Source: Thermoplasmatota archaeon
GTDB lineage: Archaea; Thermoplasmatota; E2; UBA202; JdFR-43
NCBI GenBank assembly: GCA_029259055.1
Contig: JAPDJP010000028.1
Coordinates: 1-45,733 of the forward strand
DNA: 45,733 bases
Reading direction: 5' to 3'
This document shows, piece after piece, positions 31,293 through 39,285 of this stretch. The notes below the pieces were generated by a model. The model searched no databases. It was not told where the DNA came from and saw only the letters and a list, made by a program, of their open reading frames with translations. The position numbers and the translations under genes are program-made. Numbering within the stretch: position 1 is the first letter of the stretch; every line of letters starts with the position of its first letter.

Positions 31293-34200
31293 ATGAACAT
31301 GAACATTGAAAGTTATCCAAAAATGGAAGAGGAAATCCTTTCATACTGGGAAAAAAACAAAATATTTGAAAAAAGCGTTGAAAAAAGGAAGAATAATAAA
31401 AAATTTGTTTTTCTTGAAGGACCCCCCACCGCAAATGGATTACCCCATCCCGGGCATGTATTAACAAGGACAGTGAAGGATGTTGTATTGAGATATAAAA
31501 CAATGAAGGGATATTATATTGAGAGGAGAGCAGGGTGGGATACTCATGGACTCCCTGTTGAAATAGAAGTTGAAAAGATGTTAGGATTGAAAAACAAACA
31601 GGAAGTTGAAAAATACGGCATTGAAAAATTTAATGAAGCCTGTAAGGAAAGTGTTTTTAGATATGAAGAAGCATGGAAAGAAATGACCAGAAGAGTTGGT
31701 TTCTGGATTGATATGGAGAATCCATATATTACTCTTGACAACAAATATATAGAATCTGTGTGGTGGTCTTTAAAAGAGGCTTGGAAAAAGGGATTGTTAT
31801 ATAGGGGGTATAAAGTTACTCCTTATTGTCCAAGATGTGGAACGACCCTTTCTTCTCATGAAGTTGCTCAGGGCTATAAGGAAGTTGAGGACCCTTCCAT
31901 ATTTGTTAAATTTAAAGTTAAGGGGAAAGATGAATATTTCTTAGCATGGACAACCACGCCTTGGACTCTTATTTCTAACGTTGCTTTAGCAGTTCATCCA
32001 GATGAATGGTATTTAAAAATAGAATATGAAGGAGAAAAATTGATATTGGCAGAGGAAAGAATTGCGGTATTATTAAAAGGAAAAGAATACGTTGAGATTG
32101 ATAGATATAGGGGAAAAGAATTAGAAGGTATAGAATATGAACCTCTGTATAAATTTGTAATACCTGATAAAAAATGCTGGTATGTAATTACTGCGGATTT
32201 TGTTACAATGGATGAAGGAACTGGCATAGTTCATATTGCCCCCGCTTTTGGAGAAGAGGATTATGAGGCTGGTTTAAAATATGATTTGCCAATAATTCAG
32301 CTAGTTGATCTGGAAGGAAAATTTAAAAGAGAAGTTGCGCCGTGGGCTGGAAAATTTGTAAAAGATGCGGATAGTGAAATTATAGAAGATTTAAAAAGGA
32401 GGGGTTTATTGGTTAGCAAGCAAACTTATAAACATCAATATCCATTTTGCTGGAGATGTGACTCTCCCTTATTATATTATGCCATTGAATCTTGGTTTAT
32501 TGGTATGTCAAAGCTTAAAAAAGAATTAGTTAAAAATAATGAAAAAATAAACTGGTATCCCGCATATATAAAACATGGGAGATTTGGAGAATTTATTAAA
32601 GAAGCAAGAGATTGGGCTCTTTCTAGGAAGAGATATTGGGGAACTCCCCTGCCGATATGGATTTGCAAAAAATGCAAAAAAGAAATTTGTATTGGCAGTA
32701 TAGAAGAGTTAAAGGAAAAAGCTGTTAATTTTCCAGAAAAATTGGATTTGCACCGTCCCTATGTGGATAGAATAATACTGAAATGTGATTGTGGAGGAGA
32801 AATGGAAAGAGTCGAAGAAGTTATTGATGCTTGGTATGATTCAGGAGCAGCCTTTTTTGCGCAATGGCATTACCCTTTTGAGAATGAAGAAAAATTCTGG
32901 CAAAATTTCCCAGCAGATTTTATATGTGAAGCTATTGACCAAACAAGAGGGTGGTTTTATTCTTTATTGGCGGTATCAACTTTAATCTTTGATGATGCTC
33001 CTTATAAAAATGTTCTAACTTTAGGATTAATTTTGGATGAAAAAGGACAAAAAATGTCGAAAAAAGCTCGCAATTACGTTGAACCAAATGAAATATTTGC
33101 TAAATATGGTGCAGATGCATTAAGATGGTATTTAATTTCTTCTTCCCCTCCTTGGCAACCCAAAAGATTTTATGAAAAAGTTGTCAAAGAAGCATTAAGT
33201 AAATTTTTGCTTACACTATGGAATGTTTATTCTTTCTATGAAACATATGCATCTCTGGATAAATTTGATTATGAAAAAAATTTTGTCGAAATTGATAAAA
33301 GAGAACTTATTGATAAATGGCTCATATCCAAACTGAATAGCTTGATTAAAGAAGTAGAAGAAAAAATGGAAAAGTATGAAATTCATAAGGCTGCTCGTCT
33401 GATTGAGGAATTTGTTATAAATGATTTAAGCAACTGGTATATAAGAAATTCTAGGAAAAGATTTTGGGTGGAAGAAGAAAGTATTGAAAAAATGGCTGGA
33501 TATTCAACCTTATATGAAATAATATTGAACATTTCAAAACTTATTGCTCCTTTTGTTCCATTCATTGCTGAGAGAATTTATTTAGATATAACAAATAATG
33601 AAAGCGTGCATTTATGCGATTATCCAAAATACAATGAAGAATTGATTGACAAAGAATTGGAAGAAAAAATGGAAAAGGTAAGGAAAATAGTGGAAGAAGC
33701 TAGAGCAATTAGAGCAAAAAAAGGAATAAAGCTAAGATATCCATTAAAAGAAATAATAATTGTTGGGGAAAAACTGGAAGAATTTGAAGACATAATAAAA
33801 GATGAAATAAATGTAAAGAATGTTATATTCGCTGAAAATGAAGAACGATTTATGGAAAAAGTTGCAAAACCCAATTATTCTAAGTTGGGAAAGAAATTTA
33901 AAGAAAAAACAAAGGAAGTTGCAAAAATTATCGAATCAACGCCCATTGATGAATTAATTGGTAAGGAAATATATGGGATGGAAATAGAGGAGGAGGATTT
34001 TATTATTGAATTAAAAGAAAAGGAGGGATATGCTGTTGGAAAAATTGACGAGTATATATTGGCTTTAAATATTGTTCAAACTCCTGAACTATTAAGGGAA
34101 GGATTTGCAAGAGAAATTGTTAGAAGAATACAAGAAATGAGGAAAGAATTAAATTTAGAAATGGAAGAAAAAATAAAAGTAGAAATAAGTATAGATAAGA

Positions 34201-34349
34201 ATCGGCTTGGAGAATGGGAAGATTATGTAAAAAGAGAAACAAGAAGTGAAGAAATTGCATATAAAGAAAATCCAGAAGGGGATTATATAAAGGAATGGAA
34301 AATAGGGGATGAAAAAATAAGGATAGGAATAAAAAGAATAATGATTTAG
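31293..34349 (+). CDS. ileS: Isoleucyl-tRNA synthetase
   Basis: This 1018-residue class I synthetase has the HIGH-type motif HPGH at 52-55 (LEGPPTANGLPHPGHVL). The editing (CP1) domain includes LAWTTTPWTLISNVALAVHP and DEGTGIVHIAPAFGEEDYEAG. Zinc-binding cysteines occur in CPRCGTTLSSHE, CWRC and CKKCKKE, and the KMSKK motif is near 587. A long anticodon-binding C terminus follows. An AT-rich TATA-like stretch about 22 nt upstream suggests a leaderless mRNA starting at 31293; ATG 31299 is possible. The 3' end overlaps mtnA by 4 nt. Confidence 0.97.
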   Translation: MNMNIESYPKMEEEILSYWEKNKIFEKSVEKRKNNKKFVFLEGPPTANGLPHPGHVLTRTVKDVVLRYKTMKGYYIERRAGWDTHGLPVEIEVEKMLGLKNKQEVEKYGIEKFNEACKESVFRYEEAWKEMTRRVGFWIDMENPYITLDNKYIESVWWSLKEAWKKGLLYRGYKVTPYCPRCGTTLSSHEVAQGYKEVEDPSIFVKFKVKGKDEYFLAWTTTPWTLISNVALAVHPDEWYLKIEYEGEKLILAEERIAVLLKGKEYVEIDRYRGKELEGIEYEPLYKFVIPDKKCWYVITADFVTMDEGTGIVHIAPAFGEEDYEAGLKYDLPIIQLVDLEGKFKREVAPWAGKFVKDADSEIIEDLKRRGLLVSKQTYKHQYPFCWRCDSPLLYYAIESWFIGMSKLKKELVKNNEKINWYPAYIKHGRFGEFIKEARDWALSRKRYWGTPLPIWICKKCKKEICIGSIEELKEKAVNFPEKLDLHRPYVDRIILKCDCGGEMERVEEVIDAWYDSGAAFFAQWHYPFENEEKFWQNFPADFICEAIDQTRGWFYSLLAVSTLIFDDAPYKNVLTLGLILDEKGQKMSKKARNYVEPNEIFAKYGADALRWYLISSSPPWQPKRFYEKVVKEALSKFLLTLWNVYSFYETYASLDKFDYEKNFVEIDKRELIDKWLISKLNSLIKEVEEKMEKYEIHKAARLIEEFVINDLSNWYIRNSRKRFWVEEESIEKMAGYSTLYEIILNISKLIAPFVPFIAERIYLDITNNESVHLCDYPKYNEELIDKELEEKMEKVRKIVEEARAIRAKKGIKLRYPLKEIIIVGEKLEEFEDIIKDEINVKNVIFAENEERFMEKVAKPNYSKLGKKFKEKTKEVAKIIESTPIDELIGKEIYGMEIEEEDFIIELKEKEGYAVGKIDEYILALNIVQTPELLREGFAREIVRRIQEMRKELNLEMEEKIKVEISIDKNRLGEWEDYVKRETRSEEIAYKENPEGDYIKEWKIGDEKIRIGIKRIMI

Positions 34350-35287
34350 TTATCAGCTAACTTTATTATACCTTCCTCTGTTATTATTCCTGTTATGTAT
34401 TTTGCGGGAGTTATATCAAAAGCCGGGTTTCTCGCTTTCTTGGGTTTCCATGTATATATATTCATGACTTCTTTCTCACTTCTTTCCTCAATCTCTATTT
34501 CATCTCCATTTTTTATATTATTATCAAAAGTGCTTAAAGGAGCAGCTACATAAAATGGGATTTCATTTTCTTTTGCTAAAACGGCTTTTTCATATGTACC
34601 TATCTTATTGGCAACGTCATAATTTTTCGCTATTCTATCCGCCCCAACAATAATTAAATCAACCTCTCCTTTTCGTATAAAGTAACCCGCTGCATTGTCA
34701 GCTATTATAGCATATTCTATACCTTCCTGCTCTAGCTCCCAAGCTGTGAGCAACCCTTGGAGGCGGGGTCTTGTTTCATCAACCCATACAAATATATTTT
34801 TATCCTTTGCCATTCTTATCGGCGATAAAGCTGTTCCGTGATCAACCGTTGCTAAAGCCCCAGCATTGCAATGTGTCAATATGCGAGCATTTTTTGGTAT
34901 CAATTTTTCTCCATATTCTCCGATTTTTTTGCATTTTTTAATAATTGTTTCAACATAGGCATCGGCGGCTTTAATCGCATCTTCTCCTTGCTCGATTTTT
35001 TTAAGCATGTAATCAATTGCATGAAATAAATCGTGGGCAGTTGGTCTAGTATTGCTAATCAATTCTGCAGCTTTTTCCTTATTCTTTGCCATTGCTATTC
35101 CGTAGGCGGCTGCGCATCCTATGGCTGGAGCACCTCTAACAACCATTTCTTTTATTGCATATGCAACATCTTCCTCATTTTTTGCAACAAATATTTCAAA
35201 TTTTGCTGGAAGCTTTCTTTGGTCGATTAATTTTAAACAATCGTCTTCATACCATAAACTTCTCATTTCTTTACCATTTACAAGCAT
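34346..35287 (-). CDS. mtnA: S-methyl-5-thioribose-1-phosphate isomerase (MtnA-type)
   Basis: This enzyme converts the aldose 5-methylthioribose-1-phosphate to the ketose 1-phosphate. The conserved blocks are VVRGAPAIGCAAAYG, THCNAGALATVDHGTA with catalytic C140, RPRLQGLLTAWEL, and VGADRIAKNYDVANKIGTY with catalytic D217. The 313-residue length is slightly short for MtnA. It is the third gene of cupin-aldolase-mtnA, overlapping the aldolase by 10 nt. The same fold includes ribose-1,5-bisphosphate isomerase and eIF2B-like proteins, but the C140/D217 context favours MtnA. Confidence 0.93.
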   Translation of the reverse strand: MLVNGKEMRSLWYEDDCLKLIDQRKLPAKFEIFVAKNEEDVAYAIKEMVVRGAPAIGCAAAYGIAMAKNKEKAAELISNTRPTAHDLFHAIDYMLKKIEQGEDAIKAADAYVETIIKKCKKIGEYGEKLIPKNARILTHCNAGALATVDHGTALSPIRMAKDKNIFVWVDETRPRLQGLLTAWELEQEGIEYAIIADNAAGYFIRKGEVDLIIVGADRIAKNYDVANKIGTYEKAVLAKENEIPFYVAAPLSTFDNNIKNGDEIEIEERSEKEVMNIYTWKPKKARNPAFDITPAKYITGIITEEGIIKLADN

Positions 35288-35778
35288 TTTAATTCCTCCA
35301 GAGCTTTTTTTAAATTTATTCCTACCGCAACACTCCCATGATTTTTTAAATTTATTAGATTTGCATTTTTCAAAGCCTTTAATGCTTCCATAGCAAGTTC
35401 AACACTTCCAGGAGGAGCATAATTTTCTGTTGTGGGGGCAGATTCAAAAAACTTATGCACATGAATAATAGCATTTACATCTGGCCTTCTGTAAATTAGC
35501 CAATGCATCGGTGTTTCTATTGATGGTTTTTTTAATCCAATAACAAGGGCAATATTTGAGGATATGTTATAATCAACAACTTCAACAAAATCTTCATTTT
35601 TAAGGTTCCCTAAATCTGTTCCACTTGCAGTAATAATCATTCTCTTTCCATATCTTACGCTTATATTTCCATACGTTTCTTTAACTAATCCTTTTTCCTT
35701 GATTATTTTACCCACTTCTTTTATTTCTTCTATTAGGGGATTCCTTACTTCTTCCCTTACCAAAAAGAATGTTTTCAT
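35278..35778 (-). CDS. Class II aldolase/MtnB-like protein
   Basis: This is a 166-residue zinc-dependent class II aldolase/adducin-family protein. The conserved elements are KETYGNISVRYG, MIITASGTDLGNL, IIHVHKFFESAPTTENYAPPGSVEL (HxH zinc ligands and the following acidic segment) and LKNHGSVAVG (third His). The family contains L-fuculose-1-phosphate aldolase and MtnB, the methylthioribulose-1-phosphate dehydratase. Next to mtnA it is likely to act on the ketose product, by dehydration or by aldol cleavage to dihydroxyacetone phosphate plus an aldehyde. It is shorter than typical members (about 190-210). The start at 35778 gives an ATGA overlap with the cupin stop. Confidence 0.88.
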   Translation of the reverse strand: MKTFFLVREEVRNPLIEEIKEVGKIIKEKGLVKETYGNISVRYGKRMIITASGTDLGNLKNEDFVEVVDYNISSNIALVIGLKKPSIETPMHWLIYRRPDVNAIIHVHKFFESAPTTENYAPPGSVELAMEALKALKNANLINLKNHGSVAVGINLKKALEELKCL

Positions 35779-36110
35779 ATTGGGATCATGCATAGGAAGA
35801 TAAAATCTTCTTTGCCAACATTTTTAAATTGGTGTATTTCATTTGGCTCTACATATGCAAAACAACCAGGCTTTAATGGATGTTCATTTCCTTCCTTATC
35901 AACTAATGCTCCCTCTCCAGCTAAAACAAAAATTTCATGTTCCCAATCATGCCGATGCAATGGAGTATGCCCTCCCTCCTTTATTATAAATCGTCTCATG
36001 GCAAATGTCTTGGCCTTATCGGGGGGAATAAGCCACTGTATTAAAACATTTTTTGCGCCCTCGTCTTTAACTTCTTCTGCCAAGACTTCTTCCTGTTTTT
36101 TAACGAACAT
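35775..36110 (-). CDS. Single-domain cupin
   Basis: This 111-residue cupin has complete metal-binding motifs: motif 1 GGHTPLHRHDWEHEIFVLAGEG (HxHx4E) and motif 2 PGCFAYVEPNEIHQFKN (His). It is the first gene of the cupin-aldolase-mtnA operon. Two sulfur-salvage enzymes are cupins: acireductone dioxygenase (MtnD, larger) and the methylthio-xylulose-5-phosphate methylsulfurylase of the methylthioadenosine-isoprenoid shunt. Either kind of role would fit the context, but sequence alone cannot choose, and a regulatory or isomerase cupin is also possible. Confidence 0.85.
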   Translation of the reverse strand: MFVKKQEEVLAEEVKDEGAKNVLIQWLIPPDKAKTFAMRRFIIKEGGHTPLHRHDWEHEIFVLAGEGALVDKEGNEHPLKPGCFAYVEPNEIHQFKNVGKEDFIFLCMIPI

Positions 36111-36208
36111 GAAATAAAATGCCTTGTTATTTATAACACTTGTGAATTCTCGGTTGCTAAAATAATTGCTAACAAAAAATCAACAAAATGCTTGCAAATT
36201 GCAAAAAA

Positions 36209-36233
36209 TTTATATACTCCTTTTGTATATAAA
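36209..36233 (+). promoter_or_regulatory. 9-7-9 inverted repeat containing the TATA box of the pilin gene
   Basis: TTTATATAC (36209-36217) and its exact reverse complement GTATATAAA (36225-36233) flank a 7-nt pyrimidine-rich spacer. The first arm is the likely TATA box, placing transcription start near 36238. A GGTGAT at 36238-36243 then provides an SD 4 nt before the ATG at 36248. The geometry is the same as the element at 3814-3838. Confidence 0.5.
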
Positions 36234-36247
36234 AATTGGTGATAACC

Positions 36248-36775
36248 ATGAGGAAAATAAGAAATATAATAAAGGAGAAGGCGGGCGTAAGCCCAATAAT
36301 CGCCATCATATTGATGGTGGCGATAACTGTAGTATTGGCAGCGACAATATACGTATGGGTTAGCGGAATGGGAAAGAGTGGACAGAAAGCACCAAACCTC
36401 TCATGCAACGTTGATAACATATATGACAAAGTAACAATAACAGACGTTGAAGCAGGAACAAAATGGAATGACATAAAAGTTATTATAGACGGAGATGTAA
36501 ATAGTGTAGATAATAACAATACATTAGTGGTCTATCTTTATACACCAGGTAATACAAGTTCTCCATATACTACGCTGTTAACGATTGACGAATCAGACGA
36601 TATACCAACTAGTGTAGATATGAATACCATAGTAGGTAGTGGCACACCAATAAATTCCGGTGATTACTTCAAAATAGCAGTAGGTAAGGGGAACCCAAGT
36701 TGGGATTATATCTCAATAACACTAGTATATAAGCCAACAAATACAAATCTCGGAACCTGGACAGTATATAGCTAA
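36248..36775 (+). CDS. Archaeal type IV pilin-like protein
   Basis: This 175-residue preprotein has a class III signal peptide: a basic leader MRKIRNIIKEKAG, predicted cleavage between G13 and V14, then VSPIIAIILMVAITVVLAATIYVWV as the conserved hydrophobic assembly helix. This is the archaeal pilin N-terminal domain (formerly DUF1628). The mature body is beta-rich with many Asn/Thr, suited to glycosylation and extracellular exposure. A frame opening at 36236 is ruled out by the SD that lies between it and 36248. It is followed by a strong terminator-like region and a second pilin gene. Prepilin peptidase and assembly ATPase genes are not in the window. Confidence 0.9.
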   Translation: MRKIRNIIKEKAGVSPIIAIILMVAITVVLAATIYVWVSGMGKSGQKAPNLSCNVDNIYDKVTITDVEAGTKWNDIKVIIDGDVNSVDNNNTLVVYLYTPGNTSSPYTTLLTIDESDDIPTSVDMNTIVGSGTPINSGDYFKIAVGKGNPSWDYISITLVYKPTNTNLGTWTVYS

Positions 36776-36798
36776 ACGCCCGCCCCTCTCTCCCATTC

Positions 36799-36866
36799 AG
36801 GGGGTGTTTTGCCTCCCGCCCCCCTCCTTCTTTTTCTTTTGTTTTTTGTTTTTTGGTTGGTTTTTG
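36799..36866 (+). terminator. Hairpin plus long U-rich tract after the first pilin gene
   Basis: AGGGGG (36799-36804) can pair with CCCCCT (36820-36825). About 40 nt dominated by T runs (36826-36866) follow. This looks like a strong but possibly leaky terminator between two pilin genes on the same strand. Confidence 0.6.
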
Positions 36867-36885
36867 GGAAGGGAGGTGATAAAAA

Positions 36886-37458
36886 ATGTTTAATAATAAA
36901 AAAGGTGTTTCCGCAATTATTGGCATCATAATGCTTTTAGCTATTGTAATTGTTACTTCTTCCACCATTTATGTGCTTGTTAATACCACGAAATTGCCAG
37001 AAAAATATCCAATATCATATTCTGTTCAGGCAAGCGCTACCTATAGCCATGTAACTGGAATGGGCGAGACCTCACAAATTGTTGAAATAAGACATATTGC
37101 GGGAGATAAAATTCCTGTTGATGAGATAAAAATAATGGTAGAAATTTATAGAGGCAATAACCTATTAAAACATACAGTATTTTGGGGATTTCCTTGTTAT
37201 CCATGGGAAATAGAATGGTCAGGAAATGATATTATTTCTCGCTCCCATCATGAAATAAATCAAAAAGTTTTCGGAGAATTAGGAAAAATAGGTGACCACT
37301 CAGAAGATGGTATATGGGAGGCGGGAGAGAAAATCGGTTTTAGAATAAAGATTTCAGGAGATGGTTTAGTATTGCAAGACGGAGACAAAATAGATGTTAA
37401 AATAATTCATATCCCAAGTAATGTTTTAATTATTCATAAGGAAATTTATGTTCAATAG
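36886..37458 (+). CDS. Second archaeal type IV pilin-like protein
   Basis: This 190-residue preprotein has a short class III leader (MFNNKKG, cleavage expected after G7) and the hydrophobic helix VSAIIGIIMLLAIVIVTSSTIYVLV. The beta-rich mature domain includes GFPCYPWEIEWSGNDI and an acidic DHSEDGIWEAGEKIGFRIKI stretch. It differs from the first pilin beyond the N terminus, so it could be a minor pilin. Translation start is fixed by a near-perfect GGAGGTGAT SD at 36872-36880. No clear TATA box lies between the terminator and this SD, so expression may depend on read-through. Confidence 0.87.
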   Translation: MFNNKKGVSAIIGIIMLLAIVIVTSSTIYVLVNTTKLPEKYPISYSVQASATYSHVTGMGETSQIVEIRHIAGDKIPVDEIKIMVEIYRGNNLLKHTVFWGFPCYPWEIEWSGNDIISRSHHEINQKVFGELGKIGDHSEDGIWEAGEKIGFRIKISGDGLVLQDGDKIDVKIIHIPSNVLIIHKEIYVQ

Positions 37459-37526
37459 ATACAGATATAGATTTAGATTTTAGCAACACCAAAAATCATA
37501 TTAATTAATTCAATAATAAGTATAAA

Positions 37527-39227
37527 ATGAAAAATGCTGAAGTAGCGAAGATACTTTATGAAATAGCTGATTTACTTGAAATAGAAGGAGTGGAATTTAA
37601 ACCAAGAGCTTATAGAAAGGCAGCCCAAAATATAGAAAGTTTAAGCGTCGATATAGAGGATTTGTATAGGAGGGGGGAATTAGAAAAAATTCCTGGAGTA
37701 GGAAAAAGCATAGCAGAAAAAATAAAAGAATATCTGGAAACGGGCAAAGTAAAAAAACTTGAAGAATTGCGCCAAAAAATACCAGTTGACATAAAAAGTT
37801 TATCGGCGGTAGAGGGCTTAGGCCCGAGAATGATAAAAATTCTTTATGAAAAACTCGGAGTAAAAAATTTAGATGACTTGGAAAGGGTGGCAAAAGAAAG
37901 AAGGATAAGAAGATTAAAGGGATTTGGGGAGAAAATAGAAAGAAAAATCTTAGAAAATATCGAAATAGCCAGACAGCGCCAACAGCGCTTTCTTTTAGGA
38001 TTTGTTTTGCCCGAAGCAAATGCTATCGTCGAAGAACTTAAGCCTTTTGTTAAAAAGATAAGTTTAGCTGGTTCAATAAGAAGAAGAAAAGAAACAATCG
38101 GAGATGTTGATATTTTGGCGGTTGCGGACGATGCGGAAAAGATAATGGATATATTCACGAGCATGAAAAGAGTTGAAAAAGTTTTAGCCAAGGGAATAAC
38201 AAAATCATCTGTTAGACTGTATGGAGGAATACAGGTAGATTTAAGAATAGTGGAAGAAGAAAGTTTTGGCTCGGCTTTGCAATATTTTACGGGAAGTAAA
38301 GAACATAACATAGAAGTAAGAAAAATTGCTATTAAACATGGATACAAATTGAATGAATATGGTTTGTTTAAAGGAGAGAAAAGAATAGCTGGAAAAAGCG
38401 AGGAAGAAGTTTATAAGGCATTAGGAATGGAGTGGATTCCTCCCGAGCTTAGGGAAAATAGAGGAGAAATTGAAGCAGCATTAAATGGCAGTTTGCCAAA
38501 ACTTGTTGAATATGAAGAAGTTAAAGGTGACTTGCAAATGCACACAAAATGGAGTGACGGGGCAAATACTATCGAAGAAATGGTGCAGGAAGCCATTAAA
38601 CTTGGTCATAAATTTATTGCAATAACAGACCATGTAGGCAGCCTAAAAATTGCTGGGGGAATGGATGAAGAAGATGTTTTAGAACAAGCTAAAGAAATCG
38701 AGAAATTAAGGGAAAAATACGATGATATATACATTTTTCATGGAGTTGAAGCAAATATAATGAAAGACGGTAGTTTAGATGTTAGCAATAAATTGTTAAA
38801 GGAAGTTGATTTAGTTTTAGCAAGTGTTCATTCAGCTTTCAGAATGGATGAAAAGGAAATGACTTCAAGAGTAATAAAAGCTATAGAGCATGAATATGTT
38901 GATATTATAGCACATCCTACCTGCAGAATAATACAAAAAAGAGAGCCAATAAAAATTGATATGGAAAAGGTTTTGGAGAAAGCCAAAGAAAATGAGGTTA
39001 TAATGGAAATAAATGCATATCCAGACAGGCTTGATTTAAATGATATACATACAAAAATGGCTGTTGAAATGGGAGTAAAACTTTCTATAGGAACGGATGC
39101 TCACAGTAAAGAACATCTTAAATTTTATGAGTACGGAATAGCTGTTGCGAGGAGGGGATGGGCGAAAAAGGAAGATATAATAAATACTTATAGCATAAGG
39201 GAGTTAAAGAAATTATTTGAGAAGTGA
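37527..39227 (+). CDS. polX: DNA polymerase X with C-terminal PHP domain
   Basis: This 566-residue family X polymerase acts in gap-filling repair. The N-terminal 8-kDa-like and helix-hairpin-helix regions are LEKIPGVGKSIAEKI and VEGLGPRMIKILYEKLG. The palm has GSIRRRKETIGDVDILA (catalytic aspartates) and VDLRIV. The C-terminal PHP domain (from about 335) begins GDLQMHTKWSDG. It continues with ITDHV, GVEANI, ASVHSA, IAHPTCR and GTDAHS, so the metal-binding residues for its 3'-5' exonuclease/phosphodiesterase activity look intact. This is the standard bacterial/archaeal PolX layout. Confidence 0.96.
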   Translation: MKNAEVAKILYEIADLLEIEGVEFKPRAYRKAAQNIESLSVDIEDLYRRGELEKIPGVGKSIAEKIKEYLETGKVKKLEELRQKIPVDIKSLSAVEGLGPRMIKILYEKLGVKNLDDLERVAKERRIRRLKGFGEKIERKILENIEIARQRQQRFLLGFVLPEANAIVEELKPFVKKISLAGSIRRRKETIGDVDILAVADDAEKIMDIFTSMKRVEKVLAKGITKSSVRLYGGIQVDLRIVEEESFGSALQYFTGSKEHNIEVRKIAIKHGYKLNEYGLFKGEKRIAGKSEEEVYKALGMEWIPPELRENRGEIEAALNGSLPKLVEYEEVKGDLQMHTKWSDGANTIEEMVQEAIKLGHKFIAITDHVGSLKIAGGMDEEDVLEQAKEIEKLREKYDDIYIFHGVEANIMKDGSLDVSNKLLKEVDLVLASVHSAFRMDEKEMTSRVIKAIEHEYVDIIAHPTCRIIQKREPIKIDMEKVLEKAKENEVIMEINAYPDRLDLNDIHTKMAVEMGVKLSIGTDAHSKEHLKFYEYGIAVARRGWAKKEDIINTYSIRELKKLFEK

Positions 39228-39285
39228 GAAAAATTATTCGAAAAATGAATTGTAAAAAATTTAAAATGGAAGTGTATAACAAAGT

